A stretch of DNA of 47,171 nucleotides from NCBI GenBank assembly GCA_913051785.1, contig CAJXCK010000005.1, forward strand, positions 1 to 47,171, written 5' to 3'. The position numbers were made by a program, and so were the translations under genes. This document shows positions 10,211-18,778 of this stretch, in pieces. The stretch is from an uncultured Gammaproteobacteria bacterium (GTDB lineage: Bacteria > Pseudomonadota > Gammaproteobacteria > Pseudomonadales > Azotimanducaceae). Numbering within the stretch: the stretch's first letter is position 1; the number at the start of each line of letters is the position of its first letter. The notes below the pieces were generated by a model, which worked only from the letters and a program-made list of their open reading frames with translations, made no database searches and was not told the origin of the DNA.

Positions 10211-11302
10211 TTAAAACTCCAATATTGCGCGGCCATCTATCTCTCCATTCTCTAAAGCAGCGATCGCTTCGTTGATGTCCTCTAGAGGATATCTAGCGGT
10301 CACCAGAGCGTTGAGGTCCAAGATTCCTTTTTTGTGCCAGTCAAGGAACGTTGGGAAATCTCTATCTGGAGCGCAGGAGCCACCAATACTCCCAAGGAAT
10401 TGTTTCTCACTAATCAGTAAATCGATCGCTAAAAGCTCCACTTGTGTCGTTGGTACGCCGACCAGTACGGCCTGGCCTCCTTGTCGGGAACCGAAAGTAC
10501 CGGATCTGACTGATGGAACGATTTGTTCCATGGTGCTTTTTAAACCGATGCAATCAAAAGCATGATCTGCTCCGGAAACTGGCAAACCTCTAAAATTGAA
10601 CTCTGATTCGTTCGCAGTCAGTTTGTGTATAGCGATTACCGGATCCTCTCTCGTCGCATTAATTGTATGGGTAGCTCCAAATTTTTTCGCAAAGGCTAAT
10701 TTTTGATCATCTAAATCAATCGCAATAATAGGATGAGCTTTGGCAACTTTAGCCCCAACGATTGCTGAGAGACCAACGCCACCTACTCCGAATACAGCTA
10801 CGCTTTCATCTTCGCCTACTTTTGCCGTATTGATAACGGCCCCAGCTCCCGTCATTACAGCGCATCCAATGATCGATGTAACGTCTCTTTGTATATCTGA
10901 GTCAACTTTGACGACATATTGTTCGTCCGCGATCGTATGATCGGCCCAGGTAAAGACGTTTTGAGAAATGGCAACCTGACCTCGTATGTCCAGTATTGCT
11001 GCAACTGCGGGGCGCTCCGCTTTAGCCGCGTCTCTGGGGACCCATGTCACCAGCACCGTATCCCCGGGCGCAACGTGGCTCACGTTCGCGCCTACGTCGA
11101 TAACCAGTCCAGTCGATTCGTGTCCCAGGATGACCGGTTTTTCTCTCGGTGCATGTATTTGATGAAGTTGCGAATGGCATACGCCTGAGGCAAATTGTTT
11201 GACGATCACCTGGTCCGGTTCGGGAGATGGAAAAGTGATTTCCTCGATCTTTAGTTCATTTTCCTTTGGGTATAAAACTGCAACTCTTGCATCAACTGTC
11301 AT
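10211..11302 (-). CDS. Medium-chain (zinc-type) alcohol dehydrogenase family protein
   Basis: SGVCHSQLHQI, ILGHESTGLVIDVG, VAVFGVGGVGLSAIVGAKVA; start chosen at MTVDARV. Confidence 0.85.
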   Translation of the reverse strand: MTVDARVAVLYPKENELKIEEITFPSPEPDQVIVKQFASGVCHSQLHQIHAPREKPVILGHESTGLVIDVGANVSHVAPGDTVLVTWVPRDAAKAERPAVAAILDIRGQVAISQNVFTWADHTIADEQYVVKVDSDIQRDVTSIIGCAVMTGAGAVINTAKVGEDESVAVFGVGGVGLSAIVGAKVAKAHPIIAIDLDDQKLAFAKKFGATHTINATREDPVIAIHKLTANESEFNFRGLPVSGADHAFDCIGLKSTMEQIVPSVRSGTFGSRQGGQAVLVGVPTTQVELLAIDLLISEKQFLGSIGGSCAPDRDFPTFLDWHKKGILDLNALVTARYPLEDINEAIAALENGEIDGRAILEF

Positions 11303-11606
11303 CAGATTATTCTCCCGCCTAATCTTGTCTGACAAATTACGGGGGTTTTTTAGGCTTATCAATAGCTGTAGCTGTCAAAGTTCTAACGTGGCTCGAGACG
11401 ATATAGTTATGATCGACTGCCAAGATATTGGGGTTGGGAGTCGTATTGGTAGGTTATTTACATCTTATTCAGACTCAGTCTATTCAAAATCTTCAATGAA
11501 TTTGGCTACATAAGATCGGTATTTTAAATGCCCAAAGTCAATTGGACTCTAATTTATTAAATGCTAAAACCGATCGGCGATGCGGGGAGATTAATGCCAA
11601 CGATCT

Positions 11607-13808
11607 TCACTCATCTACCTTGACGCTGATTGATTTGTATCCGGCCTTTTCAATCGCTCGCGCTACTTGATTGGCGCTGTCAGGGCAGAGCGCTACTATT
11701 GATCCTCCACCTCCACCCCCTGAAAGTTTGGCGCCTACAGCACCGTTGATTCTTGCTAAGTGAATCAGTTCTTCGATTTCTGGCGTCGATAGCTGAAGCG
11801 CGTTCAGATATCCATGGCATAAATTCATGAGTTCCCCCAATTCAGACAGCTGGCCAGATTGCACTGCGTCTTTTGCCTGATTGGTGAGGCTTCCAATCTG
11901 GTCGAAAATGCTCTCATATCGGCCTTTGTGTTGATTCCAGGAGGCCCTAACCCTGGCTACCATCTCTGCCGTAAGACTTTCTTTACCGGTTATTCCTATT
12001 ACCAGTTCTAAAGGTTGGCCAAGAGTGAGAGTCTCAAAGTGAGGGTCATCTCTTTCTTTTTGATAAAATAGCGGCACGCCGTATGTTGCCACGGTGTTGT
12101 CTACACCAGACGCTTGGCCGTGCGCCGCTTGCTCGCACTTATAGGCTAAAGCATTTATTTCTGCGTCTTTGAGAGCTAGCTCGTAAGTTTTGTTGAGAGC
12201 CTTAATAATTGCCACCGCAAGGGCTGATGATCCCCCCAAACCCATTGCCTTAGGAACATTCGGAAATACCTCGATTGTCATTGCTTCTTTCGAGAGTTCC
12301 AGGTTGTGGATGAGCTGAGCCATAATACCTGGGATTCCCGGCGCTTCGGGAACGACTTTTTGCTCTACACCCCATCTGGGGATAATTACATCGATGCCTT
12401 TATTCGACACAGATGAACGCTTACGCACGCTCGCTTCAACGGCTAGTGGGATGGGCAGAGCAATGGCTGGTCGACCGTAAACTGCCGCATGTTCTCCCAG
12501 TAGAATGATCTTCCCAGAAGCGCTCTCACGATCCGCACTGTCCGGCCGCACTATCTTTCTCGCAATATCTTTCGCGATTTCCTGAGCTTTCCAAACTTTT
12601 ATTTCACCCGATTCAATTAGGCGCTCGACGACGGTCTCGAAATGCTCCTCCGAGACGCCTGCGCTGCTGGCCACGCTGCGTGCATGCAGATTCATATGAT
12701 TCTGACTGATTCCGCTGGTAGCCAAAGACCTGAGAGCGGCGAAATTCTGTGCTAGACCAACCGCGCTCATCAAGCCCGCCAATTCTGCTGCTCCTGGAGA
12801 ACCCAAAAGTCGATGATTGATCTTAACGCTCGGGTTGGTTTCTAGGGAACCTCCCACGGTCCCCACTTTGATAGGTATTTCAATTTCCCCCGTCAGAAAA
12901 CCATCCTCTTTTTTATGCCACTTCGTGAGCGCTTTATAGCGTCCAGAGCGCGAAGCATAAGCGTGCGCCGAGGCTTCGATTGCTCGCCAGTCATTACCCG
13001 TCGCGATTGCAAACGCATCTATACCGTTCATTATGCCCTTGTTGTGGGTGGCTGCCCGATAAGGGTCTGCCAATGCCAAATCGTTTGCCAGAACGATGCC
13101 ATTTCTCACTGATTCACCTGTGAATCCCTTGCCCTCTAGGTTAGCCACTGGAATCCTTACCTTTGTGCGAGCTATTGCCCTATCTGTCAGGTTTGAGAGG
13201 ATTCTTAGAAAGACCTTCCCATCAGTGATTTTTTCGACCAGTCCTGCCACGCCCTCACACATGGTGTTAACCATATTGGCGCCCATCGCATCTCTGGTGT
13301 CAACTAGCAGGTGCATCACGACCATCTCTCTCCCATCCTCTTCCGCCTTGTGATGGAAGACTTCTATGTCGATCGCGCCGCCTCCACGGGCGACCATCTT
13401 TGGGTGCAGGCTATTTGCGAGTGAGAGTATTTCTAGCTTTTCAGTCAGTAGCAATTCAGCTTTCTTCGAAGCGTCGCCATCAACGACTGATTGAACCTGA
13501 CCTATAAGGACAGTGTCGACCGGGTCGCTAAAGAATCCTCCACCCAATCTGGCAATGCGCGCGGCCCCTGACAGCCCAGCAACAATGGAGGGTTCTTCAA
13601 CTACTAATGGAATCACGTAGTCTCGGTTGTTAATCAGAAAATTTAGTGCAACGCCCAGTGGTAGTCCAAAAACACCTAATACGTTTTCGATCATTTTGTC
13701 GGCGACCGGCGCGTCTAATTGATGGTCTCTTGAGACTAGCTGATGCACATCGTCGCTGGTTAGGAGCCCTCGGCGATGGAGTTCAGATATCCTTTCGCTG
13801 ATGCTCAT
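11607..13808 (-). CDS. Bifunctional class II HMG-CoA reductase / mevalonate kinase fusion
   Basis: N-terminal half ENVLGVFGLPLGVALNFLINNRDY, DTRDAMGANMVNTMCEGVAGLVE, NHMNLHARSVA (class II HMGR); C-terminal half SGKIILLGEHAAVYGRPAIALPIP, MGLGGSSALAVAII, GAKLSGGGGGGSIVAL (GHMP mevalonate kinase); one uninterrupted frame. Confidence 0.93.
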   Translation of the reverse strand: MSISERISELHRRGLLTSDDVHQLVSRDHQLDAPVADKMIENVLGVFGLPLGVALNFLINNRDYVIPLVVEEPSIVAGLSGAARIARLGGGFFSDPVDTVLIGQVQSVVDGDASKKAELLLTEKLEILSLANSLHPKMVARGGGAIDIEVFHHKAEEDGREMVVMHLLVDTRDAMGANMVNTMCEGVAGLVEKITDGKVFLRILSNLTDRAIARTKVRIPVANLEGKGFTGESVRNGIVLANDLALADPYRAATHNKGIMNGIDAFAIATGNDWRAIEASAHAYASRSGRYKALTKWHKKEDGFLTGEIEIPIKVGTVGGSLETNPSVKINHRLLGSPGAAELAGLMSAVGLAQNFAALRSLATSGISQNHMNLHARSVASSAGVSEEHFETVVERLIESGEIKVWKAQEIAKDIARKIVRPDSADRESASGKIILLGEHAAVYGRPAIALPIPLAVEASVRKRSSVSNKGIDVIIPRWGVEQKVVPEAPGIPGIMAQLIHNLELSKEAMTIEVFPNVPKAMGLGGSSALAVAIIKALNKTYELALKDAEINALAYKCEQAAHGQASGVDNTVATYGVPLFYQKERDDPHFETLTLGQPLELVIGITGKESLTAEMVARVRASWNQHKGRYESIFDQIGSLTNQAKDAVQSGQLSELGELMNLCHGYLNALQLSTPEIEELIHLARINGAVGAKLSGGGGGGSIVALCPDSANQVARAIEKAGYKSISVKVDE

Positions 13809-13851
13809 TTTGAAAAAATTGGGAATCCGCGATGAGCTTCGGCTGTTTGGA

Positions 13852-14823
13852 CTATGCAGTGACTCTGACGCCATGCTCGGCTGTCTCCAAATTGAGGCAG
13901 ACAAATCCTGCCGATGTTGCGCTATCCACGAAGCTTTGCCTATTTTCCTTGTTTGTGTCGTCGCCGAAGGCCACGCCGATGTCGCCTCCACCGGCGCCAC
14001 AAGGTTTGTATGCAAGGCCATTTTGGTGGGCAATAGTACCCAACTTATTGTGCTCTGGCGAAAAAATATTTAGACCGCATGCATCGTCAAACTCTTTAAG
14101 GGTTTTTTGATAATGCAGAAGATTTTGAAGATGAAAGTTTTCTTTAGTTGTTTGGGATGATTCCTTGAGACTTTCGAGAGCTTTTTTATTTTGTTTCCCA
14201 TTTAATGATTGGAACTTACGGATGTGATCAAATGTCGTCGAACTTTTGCCGGTCCAGACGAACTCAATCCAAATTTCTGGGGGTAGGTAGAATTGTTGAG
14301 ATTCCGCATTCTGAAAAGAAATTATTTGTCCATGCCAGGATGCTGCTACATCCAGACCGCTCCCGGCACCGCCTTGCCAGGTTCTATGAATGTCTATTGC
14401 CTCTTTTATATTCGGCTCCCGATTTAGCACCTGACACAGGAGTCGGTAACTCGCAGTGCACACCGCGGCGGAAGATCCGAGCCCTAATTTTTTGCCCGAT
14501 AAAAAGAAGCTTGAACTATCGGTAATAATTTTAGAAGGCAGTAGTCCCTCGTCTGAAAGGTCCCGTAGCGTTACGAAACCAAATTTTTTCAGGATCGCCG
14601 AAATCAAGCTTGAACCACTTGAAGCTGGCAGTCTCTCCGGACTAACCAATTCAGGTACACTCTCGAAGCCTAAAGTCTCGAAGGCCCAGGATTCGCTACC
14701 CGTACTCTCCAAGCTGATTGATACGAAGGAGTTGGTCGCCAAAACGACTGCGGGGCCGCCAGCAAGCACTGAATACTCGCCCGTAAGCACTGCTTTTCCC
14801 GGTGCTACAGCTTTCATGTTCAT
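13852..14823 (-). CDS. Phosphomevalonate kinase (GHMP kinase)
   Basis: MKAVAPGKAVLTGEYSVLAGGPAVVLAT, KLGLGSSAAVCTAS, GQGGAGSGLDVAAS-like WQGGAGSGLDVAAS, KPCGAGGGDIGVAF. Confidence 0.85.
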   Translation of the reverse strand: MNMKAVAPGKAVLTGEYSVLAGGPAVVLATNSFVSISLESTGSESWAFETLGFESVPELVSPERLPASSGSSLISAILKKFGFVTLRDLSDEGLLPSKIITDSSSFFLSGKKLGLGSSAAVCTASYRLLCQVLNREPNIKEAIDIHRTWQGGAGSGLDVAASWHGQIISFQNAESQQFYLPPEIWIEFVWTGKSSTTFDHIRKFQSLNGKQNKKALESLKESSQTTKENFHLQNLLHYQKTLKEFDDACGLNIFSPEHNKLGTIAHQNGLAYKPCGAGGGDIGVAFGDDTNKENRQSFVDSATSAGFVCLNLETAEHGVRVTA

Positions 14824-14834
14824 TACTACTAAAC

Positions 14835-15764
14835 CTAAACCAAATGTGCGCCAGGACCGATGCTTGCCCAAATTAAGCGAACATTTTTTAGCTCTTCAAG
14901 ACTCTTTTGTATGATTGCTCGGCACTGTCTGGGATAAATCACTTTCACTTGCGGGCCTGCATCCATCGTGAAAAAGGCCGGCGTGCCGGCATTCCGAATT
15001 TCTCTGACCTGTTCCATTGCCGAAACCGTGCCGGGAGCCCAATAACTGATTGCTGGTTGGCTAGTGTGTATGACGCTATGCATTTTTAAGCAGTTTTGTT
15101 CAGCCACTTCAGAGAGCTTCATAAAGTCGCGCTCGACTATAGCTTTTTTAGCAATTTCGAAATCCGAATCAGCGGTCTTTATCCATTCCAAGTAAAAAGG
15201 CGAGGTCGCTTCAGAACTTTTCATCCCAGTAGTCGAAGAAATTTTTTTTGGGCCTTCGTTTGTAACAATGATGCAAATCTCGAGTTCCCAGTGGGACTCC
15301 TTAGCGAGCTGATCTGCTCTCCAGTCTGGACCTTGCAGCGTCACGAATCCACCATAAATCGATCTTGCGGAGCTTGCAGAACCTCTCCGAGCCCATTCGG
15401 ATAATGTTGAGAGATTCAGCCCGAGCTGGAAATGTTCGCTCAATGCAGTTACGAGGGCTGCAAATCCTGAAGCTGAAGACGCAAGACCAGCACCGGTCGG
15501 AAAATTGTTATCCGTCTCAACAGACACGGGTGGTAGTCCAAATTGCTGTCTAAACAAATCCAAGAAGTTGGCGACTTTCAAGTCTTCGATTCTTTTTCCG
15601 TTAAGTACGAGGCGCGTTTCTGTTGAGGTGGCAACTTTTGTTGTAGTAGTCAGACTGTCCAGAGTGATCGATACGCTGGGACTTGCTGGATGATTGAGCG
15701 TCTTATTTTGCTTGCCCCAGTATTTCACCAGCGCAATATTTGGGTGAGCAATTGCGGTGGTCAT
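14835..15764 (-). CDS. mvaD: Diphosphomevalonate decarboxylase
   Basis: AHPNIALVKYWGKQN, NFPTGAGLASSASGFAALV, ARRGSASSARSIYGGFVTLQG, FTMDAGPQVKVIYP. Confidence 0.92.
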   Translation of the reverse strand: MTTAIAHPNIALVKYWGKQNKTLNHPASPSVSITLDSLTTTTKVATSTETRLVLNGKRIEDLKVANFLDLFRQQFGLPPVSVETDNNFPTGAGLASSASGFAALVTALSEHFQLGLNLSTLSEWARRGSASSARSIYGGFVTLQGPDWRADQLAKESHWELEICIIVTNEGPKKISSTTGMKSSEATSPFYLEWIKTADSDFEIAKKAIVERDFMKLSEVAEQNCLKMHSVIHTSQPAISYWAPGTVSAMEQVREIRNAGTPAFFTMDAGPQVKVIYPRQCRAIIQKSLEELKNVRLIWASIGPGAHLV

Positions 15765-15766
15765 TC

Positions 15767-16093
15767 TTATTTTGTCTCGTCGGCTTCTGACCATTGTTCA
15801 GAAAGACCCTCGATTTTTTTGAGTATTTTGTCTTTCGTAAATGGAATATCCAGCAGCACCAAAGCGATTCCCAACGGAAACATCCAAAATCCAAGTATCG
15901 GTAGAAAACCAAAAATGCCGCCTATCATTAAGCCAAAGCCGCACAGACTTCTTATACCTGGTGGGACGCGTTCGTTTCCCCATTTCAGTACCCGATACGA
16001 TGTTCTCGCTATTTCCCTCTTCAGCCGGCTCTTACCAGAGTGATTAGTCCTTGGGATTATGCGATCGTTATCAAGATCATTGGAATCGGACAT
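15767..16093 (-). CDS. Small putative transmembrane protein
   Basis: 108 aa with hydrophobic segment GFGLMIGGIFGFLPILGFWMFPLGIALVLLDI; tightly linked upstream of mvaD. Confidence 0.65.
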   Translation of the reverse strand: MSDSNDLDNDRIIPRTNHSGKSRLKREIARTSYRVLKWGNERVPPGIRSLCGFGLMIGGIFGFLPILGFWMFPLGIALVLLDIPFTKDKILKKIEGLSEQWSEADETK

Positions 16094-16105
16094 GGGTTTT
16101 GAAGA

Positions 16106-17185
16106 TTAAGAACTTTCCTCAGCGGTCTTGGTTTTGAAAAGATCGCTGTCATTCTCACGCGTAATTCGCTCTAATCCACCCCTTTCCAGAAGCAAGTGCA
16201 CGTGAGCAATAGCCTCTCCAAGTGCCATCATGGTCTGTCTAGGATCCAAAGCTCTGTTGAAAAGGATGGGCAAAAGATCTTTAGCAATTTGAGGGGTCTC
16301 GCAATAGTCAGTAATCAACCTCATTCTTTCTTCATGGTGTTCAATAAGATCATGTAGACGTTGTTTTACTCCGAAAAAGGGTAGGTTGTGCCCGGGCAGC
16401 ACAAACGTATCATCTGGAATTTTACTGAGGAAATATTCATGAGAATCCATCCAGTTCTTCATCGGGTTTGCGCGAGGTTCTGATGCGTGAACGCTCACGT
16501 TCGACGTTATAACTGGGAGTATTTGGTCGCCTGATAGGAGTATTCTGTCTTCTTCACAGTATAGGCAAGCATGCTCAGGAGAGTGTCCGGAGCCTACGAT
16601 TATTTGCCATTTCCGCCCGCCGATATCCAGGGTATCGCCGTCTTCCATGCGTTCATAGCCGCTTGGTAGGCCGGGCATAGACATGCTGTCCTCTTTTCTG
16701 TTCGCCCACATTTTGCCTACTTGTGCAAGATAGTCTTTGTCCATACCCGCTTTTTCATAAAAAGACTGTCCAATCCAGTTCGAATGGCTGTTCCCAGTGT
16801 TATTTGCGAATGCTCTAGCCTGGTAATACTCTGTTCGGGTCATGAAAAGGTCTGAACGAAATAGCTCGGTGATGACTCCAGCCTGGCCGATGTGATCAGG
16901 ATGCATGTGCGTGCAAATCATTCCTTTGACGCTATCGGGTTTTATGGTTTCGGAAATAACCCGTTCCCATAGTTTAGAGGTTTTTTGGTCCGAGAGACCG
17001 GTATCCACTATCCACCAGCCACCATTATCTCTCAAGAGGTAAACATTGATAAAAGCGAGTGAACTAGGCATCGGCATCGACAACCAAAGAATCCCTGGAG
17101 CAATTTCAACAGAGGAGCCAGGCTCGGGCTCTTTTTGTTGGGGATAGCTGATTTCTCTCAATGCAGTGTCGATTGGCATATTCAT
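16106..17185 (-). CDS. MBL-fold metallo-hydrolase
   Basis: CTHMHPDHIGQAG, GSGHSPEHACLY, LLSGDQILP, VLPGHNLPF. Confidence 0.9.
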   Translation of the reverse strand: MNMPIDTALREISYPQQKEPEPGSSVEIAPGILWLSMPMPSSLAFINVYLLRDNGGWWIVDTGLSDQKTSKLWERVISETIKPDSVKGMICTHMHPDHIGQAGVITELFRSDLFMTRTEYYQARAFANNTGNSHSNWIGQSFYEKAGMDKDYLAQVGKMWANRKEDSMSMPGLPSGYERMEDGDTLDIGGRKWQIIVGSGHSPEHACLYCEEDRILLSGDQILPVITSNVSVHASEPRANPMKNWMDSHEYFLSKIPDDTFVLPGHNLPFFGVKQRLHDLIEHHEERMRLITDYCETPQIAKDLLPILFNRALDPRQTMMALGEAIAHVHLLLERGGLERITRENDSDLFKTKTAEESS

Positions 17186-17349
17186 GCGCGATATTATAAC
17201 CATTTGTTCCTGTTGCTGCTGATTAAATCAGTGCGAGAGCTGCTTCCAACTGTTCTAGGTATCCGGGATCGAGCGAATAAGCAACGCTTTGGGTACGCTG
17301 GCGACAGCTCTCGCTGACTGTTTCAACTCAGATCAGCCCGGTTTAGACT

Positions 17350-18276
17350 GTGAATATGAGTGCACTTCAAAGACCTACAGAATTTTTCACATCAAGCGAG
17401 TTGAGACGTTTAAGGCATATCGACGTTGGGAAAAGTCTGTGGAGCCTGGTGCATTGTTGGGGGGTGATAGTACTCACCTGGGTGGTCGTTTCGACATGGA
17501 CGAACCCGCTTACGATACTACTGGGCGTTATGATTGTAGGCACCCGACAGTTGGGGCTTTTTGTCTTGACGCATGACGCTGCTCACTTCGCCTTGTTCAA
17601 AGATAGGAAGATAAACGATTGGGTAGCCCAGTGGATTTTAAATAGGGCGCACACGGATGCTTCGGTGCACGCCTATCGTACCTATCATATGGCACACCAC
17701 CTCCACACCCAGCAGAAGGAAGATCCAGACTTGGAGCTGTCTGCTCCTTTTCCAATCAGTAAAGCGTCGTTTCTTCGTAAGGTAATGCGTGACCTGACTG
17801 GTCAGACAGGACTAAAGCAGTATCGACGTCTTTTTTCTTCTGCTTTTTCCGGAAACACTTATGGGGAGAGATTAAAATCAGCTTGGATGAGGCTGGGACC
17901 TAATATGTTGATCAATGTGTTCTTTCTCTCTGCATTCTCAATATTGAGCGCTTGGTACCTATATTTTTTCCTCTGGTTCCTGCCCTCGTTAACTTGGTAC
18001 AGACTTGTTGTTCGGCTACGTAACATAGCCGAACATGCCTCGGTTGAGAGTGACGATGATCGTTTGAAAAACACTAGAACGACAAAAGCAAACTGGATCG
18101 AGAGAGCTTTTATCGCACCGTATAATGTCCATTACCACTTAGAGCATCACTTGGTGGTTAACTGTCCACAGTATAATCTGCCTCTAGCCCACCAAATGTT
18201 GGTGGGAAAGGGTTACTTACCTCGGATGGAAGTTCAGTCGGGTTATCCCGCTGTACTTCGTCTTGCCGTCATCTAA
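17350..18276 (+). CDS. Fatty acid desaturase family protein
   Basis: Histidine boxes HDAAH, HMAHHLH and HYHLEHHL. Confidence 0.9.
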   Translation: MNMSALQRPTEFFTSSELRRLRHIDVGKSLWSLVHCWGVIVLTWVVVSTWTNPLTILLGVMIVGTRQLGLFVLTHDAAHFALFKDRKINDWVAQWILNRAHTDASVHAYRTYHMAHHLHTQQKEDPDLELSAPFPISKASFLRKVMRDLTGQTGLKQYRRLFSSAFSGNTYGERLKSAWMRLGPNMLINVFFLSAFSILSAWYLYFFLWFLPSLTWYRLVVRLRNIAEHASVESDDDRLKNTRTTKANWIERAFIAPYNVHYHLEHHLVVNCPQYNLPLAHQMLVGKGYLPRMEVQSGYPAVLRLAVI

Positions 18277-18278
18277 AT

Positions 18279-18755
18279 CTACTGTTGTTTCCTACTGGCT
18301 AAAAATTGCAAAAGCGATAGTGTTTCTTGCGGGTCCATTCTACCGACTGGTGAGCTGCTATAGGCAGAGGTCATTACTTTGCCGCTTTTAGATATGATGA
18401 ACTCGCTGGGCTGTATGAAATCACGAGACTCATCCCACCACGAGCCCATAAGATCTGCTTGTGGTCGTGTGACTCCGTAGCCTACTGGAAAGGATAGTGG
18501 CTCTGCTACCTCGCTAGTTTTCCCCTCGTCATCTACAGATGCAGCGATGATCTCCGTTCCTAATCCTTTAAATTGATCAATCAATTCTTCGTAGCCGGCT
18601 AACAGTCGGCGGCAGTAGGGTCACCAATGTCCGCGATAGAATAATACGATATTAAATTGACCCCCTAGATCCTGAGGGATTTGCAATGATTCGCCTCCGA
18701 CGATATCGAGATTTATATGGGGAAAGTTGTCCCCCGGAATCAATTTCTGCTCCAT
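18279..18755 (-). CDS. Peroxiredoxin-like (AhpC/TSA, thioredoxin-fold) selenoprotein; in-frame TGA at 18623-18621 read as Sec
   Basis: Manual minus-strand translation from ATG 18755: MEQKLIPGDNFPHINLDIVGGESLQIPQDLGGQFNIVLFYRGHW-U-PYCRRLLAGYEELIDQFKGLGTEIIAASVDD... The frame is open on both sides of one TGA at codon 45, where family members have Cys (RGHWCPYC). The ORF track gives only the part after the TGA (18279-18584). Confidence 0.82.
18594..18610 (-). promoter_or_regulatory. Candidate bacterial SECIS hairpin
   Basis: RNA 5'-GCCGACUGUUAGCCGGC-3', 11-27 nt after the UGA: GCCG/CGGC stem, A.C mismatch, CU/AG, apical loop GUU starting with G at +18. Confidence 0.5.
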
Positions 18756-18778
18756 TAATCGTCCTCCTTTAATGAAAT

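Noticed and set aside
11303-11606. 300-bp intergenic gap examined for RNA genes or small ORFs
   Set aside because: No tRNA-like cloverleaf, strong hairpin or convincing short ORF could be recognised by eye.
13809-14033. N-terminal extension of the HMGR-MvK ORF (MPTKMALHTNLVAPVE...)
   Set aside because: It overlaps the end of the phosphomevalonate kinase gene and shows no HMGR similarity; the start at MSISERISEL fits class II HMGR.
18279-18584. Treating the 101-aa ORF as a complete short protein with a TTG start
   Set aside because: The upstream in-frame sequence encodes the missing N-terminal half of the peroxiredoxin-like fold, with a single TGA at the conserved Cys position; recoding is the better explanation.
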